Source of the DNA: Flavobacteriaceae bacterium
GTDB lineage: Bacteria; Bacteroidota; Bacteroidia; Flavobacteriales; Flavobacteriaceae
Reading direction: 5' to 3'
Assembly (NCBI GenBank): GCA_030618945.1
Contig: JAUXCI010000114.1
Span: forward strand, 1-7,917
Length of the DNA: 7,917 nt
Below are positions 6,853-7,917 of the stretch, piece after piece (positions within the stretch are counted from its first letter, which is position 1; every line of letters begins with the position of its first letter). The position numbers were made by a program, and so were the translations under genes. The notes under the pieces were generated by a model. That model was not told the origin of the DNA, searched no databases, and worked only from the letters and a program-made list of their open reading frames with translations.

Positions 6853-6867
6853 GATAAAAAAGTAAAA

Positions 6868-7917
6868 ATGGAAGAAAAAAAATTTGACTTAAATTCCTTG
6901 ATTGGATTTGTTTTATTAGGAGCGATAATGATTTGGTATTTTTATAATAACCAGCCAACTCCAGAACAAATTGCAACACAAAAAGCAGAACAAGTTCAAG
7001 ACTCTATTAATCGGTTGAGTCCTGTTTCAAATGCAAATGACGCAATTGTTCAATCTCCGGAAAACGCTGCAGTAAGCGCAACAGATTCTCTTTCCTATGC
7101 CCAAACTCAAAACAGATTGGGTGCTTTTGCTTATAGTGCAAGTTTACCTTCTGCCAAGGATAATGAAACTTTGTTGGAAAATGAATTGGTAAGTATCAAA
7201 GTTTCCAATAAAGGAGGGCAGATTACTGAAGTCCTCTTGAAAAATTACAAAACTTATAACAAATTACCGCTATATATTATCAAGGATCAGAATGCCTCAT
7301 TAAATCTATCCTTTGCAACGCAGGATAACAGAAATCTTCAAACTAAAGACCTGTTCTTTGAACCTACATTGACTCAAAATGGAGATAATCAGGTGCTGTC
7401 AATGAAACTTAAAGTAGCTGCGGATAAATATTTGGAATACAGATATGAATTGAAGCCTGATGATTATATGCTTGATTTTGCTATTAGATCACAGGGGATG
7501 GAAACTGCCATTAATACATCTCAGAATATCAGCCTTGACTGGAAACTAAAGAGTTATAGAACAGAAAAGAGTGTTAAATACGAGAATCAATATACTGATT
7601 TGCGTTACCTGGAAAACGGAGCCTTTGAGTATATGAATGCCATGAGCGATGAAGATGAGGAAGATGTTACAGGACTTAACTGGGTTGCATTTAAACAACA
7701 ATTTTTTACCTCTGTTTTAATTGCAGAAGATAAATTTGATTCGGCTAAACTTATTTCGAAGAATCTTGTAAAAGACGAGGATATTGACACTGTATATACC
7801 AAGCAATACGCAGCATATATTCCCTTACAGGCAAAGAATGGAGAGTTGGACTATAATATGAATATGTACTATGGACCAGTTGATTATGAGGTATTGAGTA
7901 AGTACGAAGGCCAACAA
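6868..7917 (+). CDS. yidC: Membrane protein insertase YidC, 3'-truncated by window edge
   Basis: YidC/Oxa1 insertase of the inner membrane, which inserts and folds membrane proteins alone or with SecYEG. 350 codons are open to the edge with no stop. The protein starts MEEKKFDLNSLIGF, the usual flavobacterial YidC N-terminus, with the first transmembrane helix at about residues 11-27. A low-complexity Gln/Ser/Asn-rich linker follows, then the large periplasmic P1 beta-domain (from about residue 95: NELVSIKVSNKGGQITEVLLKNY is typical). An acidic patch (DEDEED, 261-266) lies within it. The catalytic membrane core (TM2 onward, with the hydrophilic-groove Arg) lies beyond the window; the full family length is about 600-640. 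The ATG at 6868 is chosen because an in-frame TAG sits five codons upstream and the N-terminus matches the family. The upstream neighbour is the spacer rather than a tight operon partner. Confidence 0.93.
   Translation, partial: MEEKKFDLNSLIGFVLLGAIMIWYFYNNQPTPEQIATQKAEQVQDSINRLSPVSNANDAIVQSPENAAVSATDSLSYAQTQNRLGAFAYSASLPSAKDNETLLENELVSIKVSNKGGQITEVLLKNYKTYNKLPLYIIKDQNASLNLSFATQDNRNLQTKDLFFEPTLTQNGDNQVLSMKLKVAADKYLEYRYELKPDDYMLDFAIRSQGMETAINTSQNISLDWKLKSYRTEKSVKYENQYTDLRYLENGAFEYMNAMSDEDEEDVTGLNWVAFKQQFFTSVLIAEDKFDSAKLISKNLVKDEDIDTVYTKQYAAYIPLQAKNGELDYNMNMYYGPVDYEVLSKYEGQQ

Larger units (their letters stand above)
6474..6867. other. 394-bp spacer between rhomboid and yidC
   Basis: AT-rich spacer without a convincing gene of normal size or any tRNA-like fold. 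In order it holds: a T-rich stretch after the rhomboid stop (6481-6500), with a weak AAAAC/GTTTT stem (6466-6486) that could act as a poor terminator; a perfect 7-bp hairpin (6537-6553); an AT-rich stretch; a 9-bp hairpin module flanked by 12-bp direct repeats (6599-6719); a tandem GCCTTCAT duplication (6688-6703); the yidC promoter (6771-6778); and a short upstream ORF (6799-6852). Confidence 0.8.

Noticed and set aside
6797..6979. 60-aa minus-strand ORF over the yidC start
   Set aside because: Antisense to the yidC leader and N-terminus; composition looks like reversed A-rich coding sequence.

Overview
The window is a 7.9-kb piece of an AT-rich bacterial chromosome, most likely from the Bacteroidota (Flavobacteriia-like). 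The evidence is: start codons preceded by A-rich stretches with no Shine-Dalgarno sequence; two close matches to the Bacteroidota promoter element TAnnTTTG, ahead of glmM and yidC; a YidC beginning MEEKKFD; and a six-repeat S1 protein and a GlmM of the types common in that phylum. All complete genes are intact, with no frameshift seen.

Layout. (1) 1-1766: ribosomal protein S1 (rpsA), cut by the left edge, followed by a strong intrinsic terminator (1786-1827). (2) 1828-4747: a promoter, then a two-gene unit of phosphoglucosamine mutase (glmM) and a long class V PLP enzyme of the cysteine desulfurase/selenocysteine lyase type, 11 bp apart. (3) 4788-5666, minus strand: an LpxL/HtrB-type lipid acyltransferase, convergent with the PLP gene. 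(4) 5667-5831: a divergent intergenic region with a perfect 11-bp direct repeat and a small palindrome. (5) 5832-6473: a rhomboid intramembrane protease. (6) 6474-6867: a 394-bp gene-poor spacer with two hairpin-forming repeat structures, a promoter, and a 17-codon upstream ORF in frame with the next gene. (7) 6868-7917: the 5' part of the membrane insertase yidC, open to the right edge.

How the genes relate: most are housekeeping genes of translation (S1) and envelope building. GlmM supplies glucosamine-1-phosphate for UDP-GlcNAc. The acyltransferase probably acylates lipid A or another membrane lipid. Rhomboid and YidC act on membrane proteins. The PLP enzyme is the least predictable in function.

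I see no defence system, CRISPR array, tRNA/rRNA gene, prophage or transposase gene. The parts most worth a second look are non-coding: the yidC leader with its in-frame upstream ORF, a possible MITE-like element (6599-6719), and the direct repeats upstream of the acyltransferase.
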